Of a stretch of DNA of 37,371 bases, positions 1 to 8,039 are shown in pieces (within the stretch, counting starts at the first letter, position 1; the number at the start of each line of letters is the position of its first letter). The position numbers and the translations under genes are program-made. Below the pieces are notes generated by a model. The model was not told the DNA's origin, did not search any database, and was given only the letters and a program-made list of their open reading frames with translations. The stretch is from Bacteroidales bacterium (GTDB lineage Bacteria > Bacteroidota > Bacteroidia > Bacteroidales > VadinHA17): the NCBI GenBank assembly GCA_015712185.1, contig JADDYF010000047.1:1-37371 (forward strand), in the 5' to 3' direction.

Positions 1-2
1 CG

Positions 3-1433
3 GCTGACCAGAAAAAGATCATCTCACAGCTGGCCGACGGAAAGATTGACATCATAATCGGGACACATAAGCTTGCAGGGAAGGAGATCAGATTCAAGGA
101 TCTGGGATTACTGATCATAGATGAGGAACAGAGGTTCGGTGTGTCGGTAAAGGAAAAACTTAAAAAGCTGAAGGCAACAGTTGATACACTTACCCTGACT
201 GCTACTCCGATACCGCGTACCCTGCAATTCTCACTGATGGGAGCACGCGATCTTTCAATTATCAATACGCCTCCCCCTAACCGGATGCCTATTGTGACCG
301 AGCTGCATGGTTTCAACGAAGAAATAATCAGGGAAGGTATTGAGTACGAGGTATCGAGGAACGGTCAGATATTTGTCATTCACAACCGGATTGAAAATAT
401 AAAGGCTGTTCAGGCAGAGATCAACCGTATCTGTCCGAATGTTAAAACCGCCATTGTCCACGGGCGAATGGAGGGAAAGGACATTGAAAATGTGATGTAC
501 AGTTTTATAGAAGGCGACTATGACGTACTTATTGCTACAACTATCATTGAATCGGGTCTCGATATACCGAACGCGAACACAATCTTCATCAATGATGCGC
601 ATACATTCGGACTTTCAGAGCTTCATCAGCTCAGGGGCAGGGTTGGCCGCTCCAACAAGAAGGCGTTCTGCTATCTGCTTACCCCGCCGCCGGGTACTCT
701 GACAAACGAGGCAAGACGCAGGCTGAAAGCCATTGAAGAGTTTTCCGAGCTCGGAAGCGGTTTCAATATAGCAATGCAGGATCTCGATATCAGGGGTTCG
801 GGAAATCTCTTAGGCGGTGAACAAAGCGGTTTCATTGCAGATGTGGGATTCGAGACTTACCAAAGGATACTCAATGAAGCAATGACTGAATTAAGAATGT
901 CGCAAATCTCTGAACATCCTGAAGAGGAAAAAATTATCCCCGGCCAGGTCAGGGAGGAAATAGACAAACAGTATGTTTCAGATTTCCAGATTGACACTGA
1001 CCTTGAAATAATGTTTCCGGATGAATATATTTCAAATATTGCCGAGAGGATCAGGCTCTACAAGGAGCTGAACGAGATCAGGGATGAAGACGCCCTTCAG
1101 GAATTCAGAAGAAGGCTTACAGACCGCTTCGGACCTTTGCCGGAACCTGCAGCAGCGCTGCTGGACATCGTCAGGATAAAATGGATCGCGGTAAGGCTGG
1201 GCATGGAGAAAATCCTGTTGAAGAATGATCTGCTAATTGCAAATTTCGTTTCCGATCCCGAATCCGGGTTCTACCGGACTCCCAAGTTTATCTCAATAAT
1301 GAATTATGTAAACCGTCATCCGCGGCTGATGTCAGTAAAGCAGAAAGAATCAAGGCTTAGCCTTACAGTTTCGGATATAAAGTCTGTCAGCAGGGCAATT
1401 TCTGTTCTGAAGGAAATGCTCGAGGTAAAATAA
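3..1433 (+). CDS. mfd: Transcription-repair coupling factor Mfd, C-terminal part (5' truncated by window edge)
   Basis: The open frame continues upstream of the listed ATG to the window start (ADQKKIISQLADGKIDIIIGTHKL...LLIIDEEQRFGV). Helicase motifs TLTATPIPRTLQ, IATTIIESGLDIPNANTIF, QLRGRVGRS, plus GSGFNIAMQDLDIRGSGNLLGGEQSGFIADVGFETY, are typical of Mfd. Confidence 0.97.
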   Translation, partial: ADQKKIISQLADGKIDIIIGTHKLAGKEIRFKDLGLLIIDEEQRFGVSVKEKLKKLKATVDTLTLTATPIPRTLQFSLMGARDLSIINTPPPNRMPIVTELHGFNEEIIREGIEYEVSRNGQIFVIHNRIENIKAVQAEINRICPNVKTAIVHGRMEGKDIENVMYSFIEGDYDVLIATTIIESGLDIPNANTIFINDAHTFGLSELHQLRGRVGRSNKKAFCYLLTPPPGTLTNEARRRLKAIEEFSELGSGFNIAMQDLDIRGSGNLLGGEQSGFIADVGFETYQRILNEAMTELRMSQISEHPEEEKIIPGQVREEIDKQYVSDFQIDTDLEIMFPDEYISNIAERIRLYKELNEIRDEDALQEFRRRLTDRFGPLPEPAAALLDIVRIKWIAVRLGMEKILLKNDLLIANFVSDPESGFYRTPKFISIMNYVNRHPRLMSVKQKESRLSLTVSDIKSVSRAISVLKEMLEVK

Positions 1434-1464
1434 TCCGTTCACGGCCATTATATCTAGTTCAGAT

Positions 1465-1567
1465 GTACTCACCCTCCTCTCCTCCAGCTGCGCGGGACTT
1501 GCTCTCTGCTTAGCTTCGATTCCAGGTACTCACCCCCCGGCCCCCTCTCTGCTTCGCAAAGAGGGGG
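1465..1567. repeat. Left-flank C-rich repeats: degenerate GTACTCACC copy (from 1465) and full copy GTACTCACCCCCC (from 1526) plus hairpin ccccctctctgcttcgcaaagaggggg (1541-1567)
   Basis: Direct reading. The 1541-1567 hairpin has an 8-bp perfect outer stem (ccccctct/agaggggg). The same sequence occurs inverted at 2044-2089. Confidence 0.85.
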
Positions 1568-1593
1568 TAACAACATTGAGTATAAATAATTGA

Positions 1594-1986
1594 TTATATA
1601 TTATCTGAATCCAGAAATAACCTGATTTTTTGTAAGACCTCACCTAGCCTTGTAAGCTCCTCATTCTTAATGTGTAAAATACGGATCCCCAGATTCTGTA
1701 ATTCAATATCCCTGAATTGATCGTATTCCTTATTGACATCATGAATTGGACCGTCAAGTTCAATAATTACCTTTTTTTCATTACAATAAAAATCTGCAAT
1801 AAAATAATTATATCTAATTAAATTCCCCTTATAAAGGATGGGATGTTGCCTTAAAAACTTATGACCAGCCAGTTTCCTTCCTCTTAATTCCTTCCAAAGA
1901 GTTTTTTCGGAATCAGTCAGGTTGGTCCTGAGCTCCTGCGCATGTTTCTTTATTTTACTAAAGTCAAATTTCTTTGGATCAGACAC
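1594..1986 (-). CDS. DUF559 domain-containing protein (Vsr/PD-(D/E)XK endonuclease-like)
   Basis: ARELRTNLTDSEKTLW-type N-terminus (AQELRTNLTDSEKTLWKELRGRKLAGHKFLRQHPI), FIADFYCNEKKVIIELDG, and the RD.EL...GIRILHIKNEEL region match the DUF559 pattern. Confidence 0.88.
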   Translation of the reverse strand: MSDPKKFDFSKIKKHAQELRTNLTDSEKTLWKELRGRKLAGHKFLRQHPILYKGNLIRYNYFIADFYCNEKKVIIELDGPIHDVNKEYDQFRDIELQNLGIRILHIKNEELTRLGEVLQKIRLFLDSDNI

Positions 1987-2043
1987 TAAAATTGAAATTG
2001 TATTGTAAATATATTAAATACAACTAAATGCGCTCAATACATT

Positions 2044-2089
2044 CCCCCTCTTTGCAAAGCAGAGAGGGGGAAAAGAAGGGGGTGAGTAC
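2044..2089. repeat. Right-flank inverted copy: hairpin ccccctctttgcaaagcagagaggggg (2044-2070) plus gggggtgagtac (2078-2089)
   Basis: The reverse complement of 2044-2070 matches 1541-1567 at 26 of 27 positions. GGGGGTGAGTAC is the exact reverse complement of GTACTCACCCCC at 1526-1537. Confidence 0.85.
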
Positions 2090-2146
2090 ATACATGGACA
2101 CCACTCCAAACTTTAGCTCACTATAGGCACTTATCATTGCATTTAC

Positions 2147-2154
2147 TAACTTTG
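2147..2154 (+). promoter_or_regulatory. Candidate Bacteroidetes -7 element TAACTTTG upstream of coaX
   Basis: Matches TAnnTTTG 18 nt upstream of the coaX ATG. No convincing -33 TTG at the expected spacing, so support is limited. Confidence 0.35.
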
Positions 2155-2171
2155 TATTTTTACAGACCATT

Positions 2172-2900
2172 ATGAATCTGATTTTTGACGTTGGTAATAC
2201 CAGTACAAAGATTGCTGTATTTGACAGGAAGAAGAAGGTTTTATCTCTTCGCACCAAACTATACCACTGGGATAAACTGCAGGCTATATGTGCGCCTTAT
2301 GAACAAAGCATCGACAGGGCAATAGTATCGTCGGTCAGAGACATTCCTGATTTTATTGTCGACCTGGCTACTCTGGGTATACCATACGTCCATGTTCTTT
2401 CATACAAATCGGAGCTTCCGTTTAAGATCGAATATGAAACTCCCGAAACACTTGGCCCTGACCGGATAGCAGCAGTCGCCGGGGCGTTTTATCTGTTTCC
2501 CGGGAAGAAGATACTGATTATCGATGCGGGAAGTGCTGTCACTTACGAATACCTATCAGGCAGAACCTATAAAGGCGGGAATATTTCGCCAGGGTTAAGT
2601 ATGAGATTCAGAGCCCTGCACAGGTTTACCGGTAAGCTGCCGCTGGCTTCCACCACACATACGATCACATCTCCGGGTAAAAGCACCTTTCAGGCAATAA
2701 CTGCCGGCGTGATCAAGGGCCTGATTTATGAAATAAATGAGTATATTCGCACGTTTGAAAAAAGTCACTCGGATTTCAAAGTGATCCTCACAGGTGGCGA
2801 CAGTGGTTATCTTAAAGACAAAATTGGCTATCATGTTACATATTTACCCGATATCGTACTTGATGGTCTAAATTATATTCTCGACTACAATGCAAAATAG
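2172..2900 (+). CDS. coaX: Type III pantothenate kinase
   Basis: MNLIFDVGNTSTKIAVFD, LGPDRIAAVAGA, IIDAGSAVTYEYL, GGNISPGLSMRFRALHRFTGKLP, ILTGGDS. Confidence 0.95.
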   Translation: MNLIFDVGNTSTKIAVFDRKKKVLSLRTKLYHWDKLQAICAPYEQSIDRAIVSSVRDIPDFIVDLATLGIPYVHVLSYKSELPFKIEYETPETLGPDRIAAVAGAFYLFPGKKILIIDAGSAVTYEYLSGRTYKGGNISPGLSMRFRALHRFTGKLPLASTTHTITSPGKSTFQAITAGVIKGLIYEINEYIRTFEKSHSDFKVILTGGDSGYLKDKIGYHVTYLPDIVLDGLNYILDYNAK

Positions 2901-4167
2901 ACTTGCTGCTATAACTTTCTTCCTTATAATCTTTTATCCCTTCCATACTTACGGCCAGAAACTTGTAAATTCTCCCTATGCACGATTCAACCTTGGATTG
3001 CTTGAACCATCCGGATCATTCAGAAGTGCCGGTATGGGAGGCATCAGCATTGCATTAAGTGACAATAGTTCGGTCTTTTTCCTGAATCCCGCATCATACG
3101 CCGGCATTGATACCAACTCATTCATTTTCGATTTTGGCATCGACTACAGTATTAATGTGCTTAAGGACGGAGACTCAAGGTATACATCGGATGATATGAA
3201 TTTCGACCATCTGATGATGGGTTTCCCTGTCACAAAAAGACTTGGAGCTGCTGCAGGCATTTTACCCTTCAGCAATGGTTATTATAATATCGCTGAATCT
3301 GTCCTTAAGGGTGATCCCGGATATGATCCTGTTACAGGCGAATACCGGTCATATCACTCCGGCGAAGGCGGGCTGAACAGCCTATTCGTCGGAGCCGGTA
3401 TAAATATCACAAAAAACCTGTCGGCGGGAATCAATATGACAGTACTGTTCGGGCAGATCAACAGGGCTAACCAGTATGTTTTCGGCGACTATTATAATGT
3501 TTTTCACGACAGGAATTCTGAGAGGATTCAACTGAACGGGCTGAACTTTGATTATGGGGTACAATATACTGCAACAATTAAAAAAGACTACTTTATTAAT
3601 GCAGGAGCCTCATTCACTGCAGCTAAAAATTATAAATCAAATTATGAAAATCTGACGCTCCGATACACAGCTTATACCGCGCAGGATACACTCACCTATG
3701 TTGAAGACCATGCAAATTCCACTCTTCCCGGTACACTGAGGTTTGGCATAGCATTCGGGAAGAAAAACAAGTTTGTGACCGGAATTGATTATATTACTTC
3801 ACAATGGTCAGAATCAAAAATCCGGGGGAGCGAAGGTTTTATAACCGATTCCAGATCGATCCGGTTTGGTGCTGAGCTGATCCCCGACAAATTTTCCAAT
3901 TACAGTCTCCTTCAGAGAATAGAATATCGTATGGGGGGTCATTTTGATAATTCCTATCTGGTTATCAACGGCGAGCAGATAAAAGAAATCGGTTTCGGAA
4001 TCGGTATAGGCCTTCCAATGCCGCGGTCGCTGTCAAAAACCAACATATTCATCGATTACACAAGAAAATCGGGACCAGGAGAAAATATGCATACTGAAAA
4101 CTACTTTACCTTCGGTGTGAGTCTTAACCTGTATGACTTCTGGTTCATCAAACAGAAATACGATTGA
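2890..4167 (+). CDS. Predicted outer-membrane beta-barrel protein (FadL/PorV-like fold, function unknown)
   Basis: N-terminal signal peptide, PYARFNLGLLEPSGSFRSAGMGGISIALSDNSSVFFLNPASYAGID, alternating aromatic beta strands. Overlaps the coaX 3' end. Confidence 0.7.
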   Translation: MQNRLAAITFFLIIFYPFHTYGQKLVNSPYARFNLGLLEPSGSFRSAGMGGISIALSDNSSVFFLNPASYAGIDTNSFIFDFGIDYSINVLKDGDSRYTSDDMNFDHLMMGFPVTKRLGAAAGILPFSNGYYNIAESVLKGDPGYDPVTGEYRSYHSGEGGLNSLFVGAGINITKNLSAGINMTVLFGQINRANQYVFGDYYNVFHDRNSERIQLNGLNFDYGVQYTATIKKDYFINAGASFTAAKNYKSNYENLTLRYTAYTAQDTLTYVEDHANSTLPGTLRFGIAFGKKNKFVTGIDYITSQWSESKIRGSEGFITDSRSIRFGAELIPDKFSNYSLLQRIEYRMGGHFDNSYLVINGEQIKEIGFGIGIGLPMPRSLSKTNIFIDYTRKSGPGENMHTENYFTFGVSLNLYDFWFIKQKYD

Positions 4168-4212
4168 GGCCTGTTTCCTGTCATTGCAGATCATTTCATA
4201 GCTTTAGCACTC

Positions 4213-4782
4213 TTGAGAAGTTTTTTTCAGACATACACGATCCGGTCTATATTGCCAGCCTTTCTTGCGGCAGCAATTATTAACTGTGCCTGTGAAAGAA
4301 AACTTCCGACAGTAAACAAGACAGAAATCCTCAATCTGCCTTCCCAGGTCGTAAGAAACGATACTACAGTATATACCGATTCAGGGCGTATCCAGCTTAT
4401 AATGACAACTCCCCTGATGGAAAGATATACAGATAACGACTCCCCTTACTCCGAGTTCAGATCAGGGATCAGGGTTACCTTCTATGACGGGGGTAAAGAT
4501 CCTGTCGGATCTGCAACAGCTAATTACGCAAGATATACTGAGAAGAAAAAACTTTGGGAACTAAGGGACTCGGTGGTTGTTGTGAATGAGACAAACGATA
4601 AGCTTGAGACCGAACAGTTGTTCTGGGACCAGGAAAAAGAGCTTATCTACACCGACCGGTTCGTTGAGATAACAAATGAAGATCAGACAGTCAGAGGGAT
4701 AGGTTTCGAGTCGGACACAAGGCTCCGGAAACGGAAGATCAGGAATGTGACCGCTACTATTTATCTTGAAGAAGGGGAGTGA
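4213..4782 (+). CDS. lptC: LPS export ABC transporter periplasmic protein LptC (lipoprotein), TTG start as called
   Basis: Lipoprotein-like Cys (NCACERK) and SPYSEFRSGIRVTFYDGGKDPVGSATANYARYTEKKKLWELRDSVVVVNETNDKLETEQLFWDQEKELIYTD, a typical LptC pattern. Lies in coaX/OMP/CNNM context. Confidence 0.85.
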   Translation: MRSFFQTYTIRSILPAFLAAAIINCACERKLPTVNKTEILNLPSQVVRNDTTVYTDSGRIQLIMTTPLMERYTDNDSPYSEFRSGIRVTFYDGGKDPVGSATANYARYTEKKKLWELRDSVVVVNETNDKLETEQLFWDQEKELIYTDRFVEITNEDQTVRGIGFESDTRLRKRKIRNVTATIYLEEGE

Positions 4783-4844
4783 GAGTTCTTATTTCCCTGT
4801 ACAGTGACCGGCACAGACTCGGAAAAAGAATTTAAATTTGTGAC

Positions 4845-6104
4845 ATGGATGCTATAGTTATAATTATTCTTGCCGTGTTGTTTTCCGCATTCTTTTCAGG
4901 AATGGAAATAGCATTTGTTGCATCCAACAAGCTGAGGATTGAACTGGATAAAAAGCAGGGTGTTTTCGGCTCTGAACTGATAAAAATATTTGCAAATAAT
5001 CCCGGCCAGTATCTGGCAACCATGCTCATCGGGAACAATATAGCCCTTGTGGTTTACGGTCTCTTCTTTTCAAGATTGTTAAGTCCTGTCTTTTCCCAGA
5101 TAATTAGATCAGATGTACTTGTCCTGATAGTCAATACTGCCCTGTCAACCGTTATAATTCTTGCTGTAGCCGAATTTCTTCCCAAGACGATCTTTATAGT
5201 TTCATCAAATTTTTTCCTTAAGGTCCTCAGCGTACCAACACTTTTATTCTTCTGGATCTTTTACCCCATCAGTAAATTCACCCTTGCCTTTTCAAACTTA
5301 TTCATCAATCTCTTTTTAAAAAAGAAACCTGCTGAGACACCCCTCGAGAACGTTGTCTTCAGCAAGGCTGATCTTGAACATTTTGTTAACCTGGGCAAGC
5401 CAGGCAAAGAGGAAACTGAACCCTTTCACCATAATATCAGGATCTTCCGGAATGCTCTCGATTTCTCTAACGTAAAGCTTAGGGAATGTATGGTCCCGAG
5501 AACTGAGATCAAAGCGATTGAATGTACTGCATCAGTTGAAGAATTAAAGGACATGTTTATCGAAACCCAGCATTCAAGGATCCTGGTTTATCAGAAAAGC
5601 ATCGATAATATTATTGGCTACTTTGAGCTCAAGGATATCTTCAGAAATCCTCCCGACATAAAGTCCAGCATCAGGAAGCTCGCTATTGTACCGGAGACCA
5701 TGGCTGCCAACAAGCTGTTAAAGGTGTTTGTGGATGAAAAGAAAAATGTAGCCCTTGTGGTGGATGAGTTTGGAGGGACATCAGGGATGGTCACCATCGA
5801 GGATGTGCTTGAGGAAATAGTGGGAGACATCGAGGATGAGCACGATATCAACGAGCTTACCGAAAAGGTCATCAGCAGCAATGAATTTATCTTTTCGGGC
5901 CGTCTTGAAATAGACTATCTGAACGAAAAATACAATCTTGGCCTTCCCGAAGAGGATGATTACGAAACTCTTGCAGGAATGATACTCTATTTCCACGGAA
6001 GCATACCGGGAAATAATGATGTCATCAGGGTAAGGAACCTGGTCTTTAAGGTCATGAAGGTCACTTCAACCAGGCTCGAACTGGTCAGCCTGAAGATGGA
6101 ATGA
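4845..6104 (+). CDS. Hemolysin-family / CNNM transmembrane protein with DUF21, CBS pair and CorC_HlyC domain
   Basis: ILAVLFSAFFSGMEIAFVASNKLRIELDKK (DUF21), MVPRTEIKAIE, VVDEFGGTSGMVTIEDVLEEIVGDIEDEHD, GRLEIDYLNEKYNLGLPEEDDYETLAGMIL. Confidence 0.93.
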   Translation: MDAIVIIILAVLFSAFFSGMEIAFVASNKLRIELDKKQGVFGSELIKIFANNPGQYLATMLIGNNIALVVYGLFFSRLLSPVFSQIIRSDVLVLIVNTALSTVIILAVAEFLPKTIFIVSSNFFLKVLSVPTLLFFWIFYPISKFTLAFSNLFINLFLKKKPAETPLENVVFSKADLEHFVNLGKPGKEETEPFHHNIRIFRNALDFSNVKLRECMVPRTEIKAIECTASVEELKDMFIETQHSRILVYQKSIDNIIGYFELKDIFRNPPDIKSSIRKLAIVPETMAANKLLKVFVDEKKNVALVVDEFGGTSGMVTIEDVLEEIVGDIEDEHDINELTEKVISSNEFIFSGRLEIDYLNEKYNLGLPEEDDYETLAGMILYFHGSIPGNNDVIRVRNLVFKVMKVTSTRLELVSLKME

Positions 6105-6108
6105 CCTA

Positions 6109-6138
6109 ACCCCAGACTCCTCTACCGGCGGAGAGGGG
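6109..6138. repeat. C/G-rich hairpin after the CNNM gene (ccccagactcctctaccggcggagagggg)
   Basis: CCTCT/AGAGG inner stem and CCCC/GGGG outer arms. Possible terminator or REP-like copy. Confidence 0.5.
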
Positions 6139-6182
6139 CTTTAAAAAAAAATAATCTTCACATAATTACTGATATGAAACAT

Positions 6183-6221
6183 CCCCTGTTCTCCCGGGAG
6201 CGGGGGACGGGAGGTGGTGAG
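6183..6221. repeat. C/G-rich palindromic repeat: cccctgttctcccgggagcgggggacgggaggtggtgag
   Basis: Central perfect palindrome CTCCCGGGAG with CCCC/GGGG outer arms, followed by G-rich sequence and TGAG, resembling the layout of the 2044-2089 repeat. Confidence 0.6.
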
Positions 6222-6224
6222 ATC

Positions 6225-6908
6225 TTATCTTATCACCTCATTACAGAAATTACCCAGCTTTATAAGGTCTTCCCTGGATTTCAGATCAATCTTTGATTCT
6301 TTTATGAAATTTCTAAGATCGTCTTCCGATCCCGGAAATAGCTTAAGGAACTGTTTCTCGGTAGTGAATTTTTGCATCTCATTCCCGGTCTTTACCCAGT
6401 ATACAGTTGCAGGGGATACTGTCACATTATCCGGCAGGTCGACCGACCGTATCTGATTTCCGCTGCGCATCGTCAAAACCGATGAAGGTCCCAGGGTCGG
6501 TGATTTCATTCCATAAGCCGTTGTACCGCTCACAGGTGCATAGCGGCTTTTATGCTGAATGAAAAATGAAATATTTCCTTTAACAAGAACTTCATAGAAA
6601 GTTTTATCGACCGGTATAAACTGCCTGTTCTGAAGATAGACGGTATCTGTTTCCTCAGGTTTATCGAGAACCATATATGTTTTATTCTGCTGGAACACCA
6701 TTTCCTCATCCACCATGTTATAGTTAAGGGTTGCAGTTAATCGCCTGCCATCCTTCATTTTAATTATACTTTTTGTAAACTCGGGGAAGAGAAACTGGGG
6801 AAGAGGTCTCTCTGTGCCTGTCTGGCCATGCAGATCAGGCAGAATAATTGTCATTAATGACAGGAGCCAGAATCTGGTTATTGTTACAGAAATAGTATTT
6901 TTCGTCAT
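6225..6908 (-). CDS. Conserved hypothetical secreted protein
   Basis: N-terminal signal-like segment, codon-coherent 227-aa ORF. No family recognised. Confidence 0.65.
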   Translation of the reverse strand: MTKNTISVTITRFWLLSLMTIILPDLHGQTGTERPLPQFLFPEFTKSIIKMKDGRRLTATLNYNMVDEEMVFQQNKTYMVLDKPEETDTVYLQNRQFIPVDKTFYEVLVKGNISFFIQHKSRYAPVSGTTAYGMKSPTLGPSSVLTMRSGNQIRSVDLPDNVTVSPATVYWVKTGNEMQKFTTEKQFLKLFPGSEDDLRNFIKESKIDLKSREDLIKLGNFCNEVIR

Positions 6909-6960
6909 AGATCAATGTTTTCAAACACGTAAAGTTAGTTACAAAATTCATGCCCCGAAT

Positions 6961-6990
6961 AAAAAAGGCTGACTCAGTTGAGCCAGCCTT
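6961..6990 (-). terminator. Rho-independent terminator at the end of the SusCD/DUF1735 operon
   Basis: AAGGCTG-x-CTCA/TGAG-x-CAGCCTT stem just past the 7014 stop. On the minus strand it is followed by a T-run (complement of AAAAAA at 6961-6966). Confidence 0.75.
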
Positions 6991-7013
6991 CTTTTAAATC
7001 ATCACCATCCGTA

Positions 7014-8012
7014 TTATTTGACAGGGCGTACTGCAGCCCATGTCAGCTCTTCATATATTTTTCTCCGGTTTGGCGCAGTCCCATAATAGTAATACAGAAC
7101 GAATTTCTTGTTAATATGGTCATAATAGTTGCAAGGAAGCCCTGGTGTCTGTGGAGCTTCAGTTGCTGTAAACATACCATGATCATTCGGCCTCGGCACA
7201 ACGAAAACATTAACCTGCTTCATTGCGACACCGCCTACATCGATTGTGGTTGCCAACACAGTCAGTACCATATCATAACCGACATCACCGGCCCAGCAAT
7301 CTATGGTGTTTGCACCTGATGTGATACCTTCTTTGGCATCAGCTCCGACGTACGAGAACCACCTGTCGTATGTATCGTCCTGAACCCAGTCTTCTCCTCC
7401 GCTTGCAGGATGATTGAATGAGCCTTCCGAATCATACAGACCATCGTATTCGTTCTTCGGCATCACCTGGATAACAAGAGAGTCTGAGGATGTAAGGCTG
7501 CGGACACCTGTTCCGGTTACAGTCATCTTATACGCGAGAGCATATGTCTTCGACATGTCTATTGCATAGGCATTGGGCACATTTAGTGTCAGCTCCTTGA
7601 CAAAATCACCGGGCCCGAATACAAGGCTCACTTTACCGCCTGTAAGTGCAGGAGCTGTGGTATGGACAGATGTCGGCAGGGTAATATAATTTGTTCCATG
7701 TTTCGTGTTATAAGTATTAAGAATACCTCCGTTGGCATCAAAAGTAAGTTCAACAGTTGTTGTTGAGTTCAGGTCTGTCTGATTTGCTGCATCTCTCCTT
7801 ACTTCTACCATGGAGAATGATTGCGGCTGATTTGATGCATCAAGCACGATCAGCTTGAATCCCGATTCATTGGCAGGATATGCTTTAACTATAGTTGTTC
7901 CGGCATCACCCATTGACTGCTGCTCGGGTAAACATGAAACAGCAAGTAGAGCCAGGAGAACAACACCAGCTGTAATCCTGATAGTTTTATAAAGTGTTTT
8001 CATACTTTTCAT
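7014..8012 (-). CDS. DUF1735 / BT_3987-type domain lipoprotein, likely a SusE/F-like surface binding protein
   Basis: Lipoprotein Cys (LLAVSCLPEQQ); TVELTFDANGGILNTYNTKHGTNYITLPTS...LTGGKVSLVFGPGDFVKELTLNVPN...MSKTYALAYKMT is DUF1735-like. Directly downstream of susD. Confidence 0.85.
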   Translation of the reverse strand: MKSMKTLYKTIRITAGVVLLALLAVSCLPEQQSMGDAGTTIVKAYPANESGFKLIVLDASNQPQSFSMVEVRRDAANQTDLNSTTTVELTFDANGGILNTYNTKHGTNYITLPTSVHTTAPALTGGKVSLVFGPGDFVKELTLNVPNAYAIDMSKTYALAYKMTVTGTGVRSLTSSDSLVIQVMPKNEYDGLYDSEGSFNHPASGGEDWVQDDTYDRWFSYVGADAKEGITSGANTIDCWAGDVGYDMVLTVLATTIDVGGVAMKQVNVFVVPRPNDHGMFTATEAPQTPGLPCNYYDHINKKFVLYYYYGTAPNRRKIYEELTWAAVRPVK

Positions 8013-8039
8013 TTTTTAAAATTCTTATTGCAGGTTATT

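Noticed and set aside
255-602. Minus-strand 115-aa ORF inside mfd
   Set aside because: Antisense to a strongly recognised Mfd reading frame; no recognisable domain.
1526-2089. Classical insertion sequence
   Set aside because: No transposase (DDE, HUH or serine/tyrosine recombinase) is encoded and no target-site duplication is apparent; only a DUF559 protein is present, so it is not called as an IS.
2024-2257. Minus-strand 77-aa ORF across the repeat and coaX start
   Set aside because: Partly encoded by the hairpin repeat and antisense to coaX; low-complexity product.
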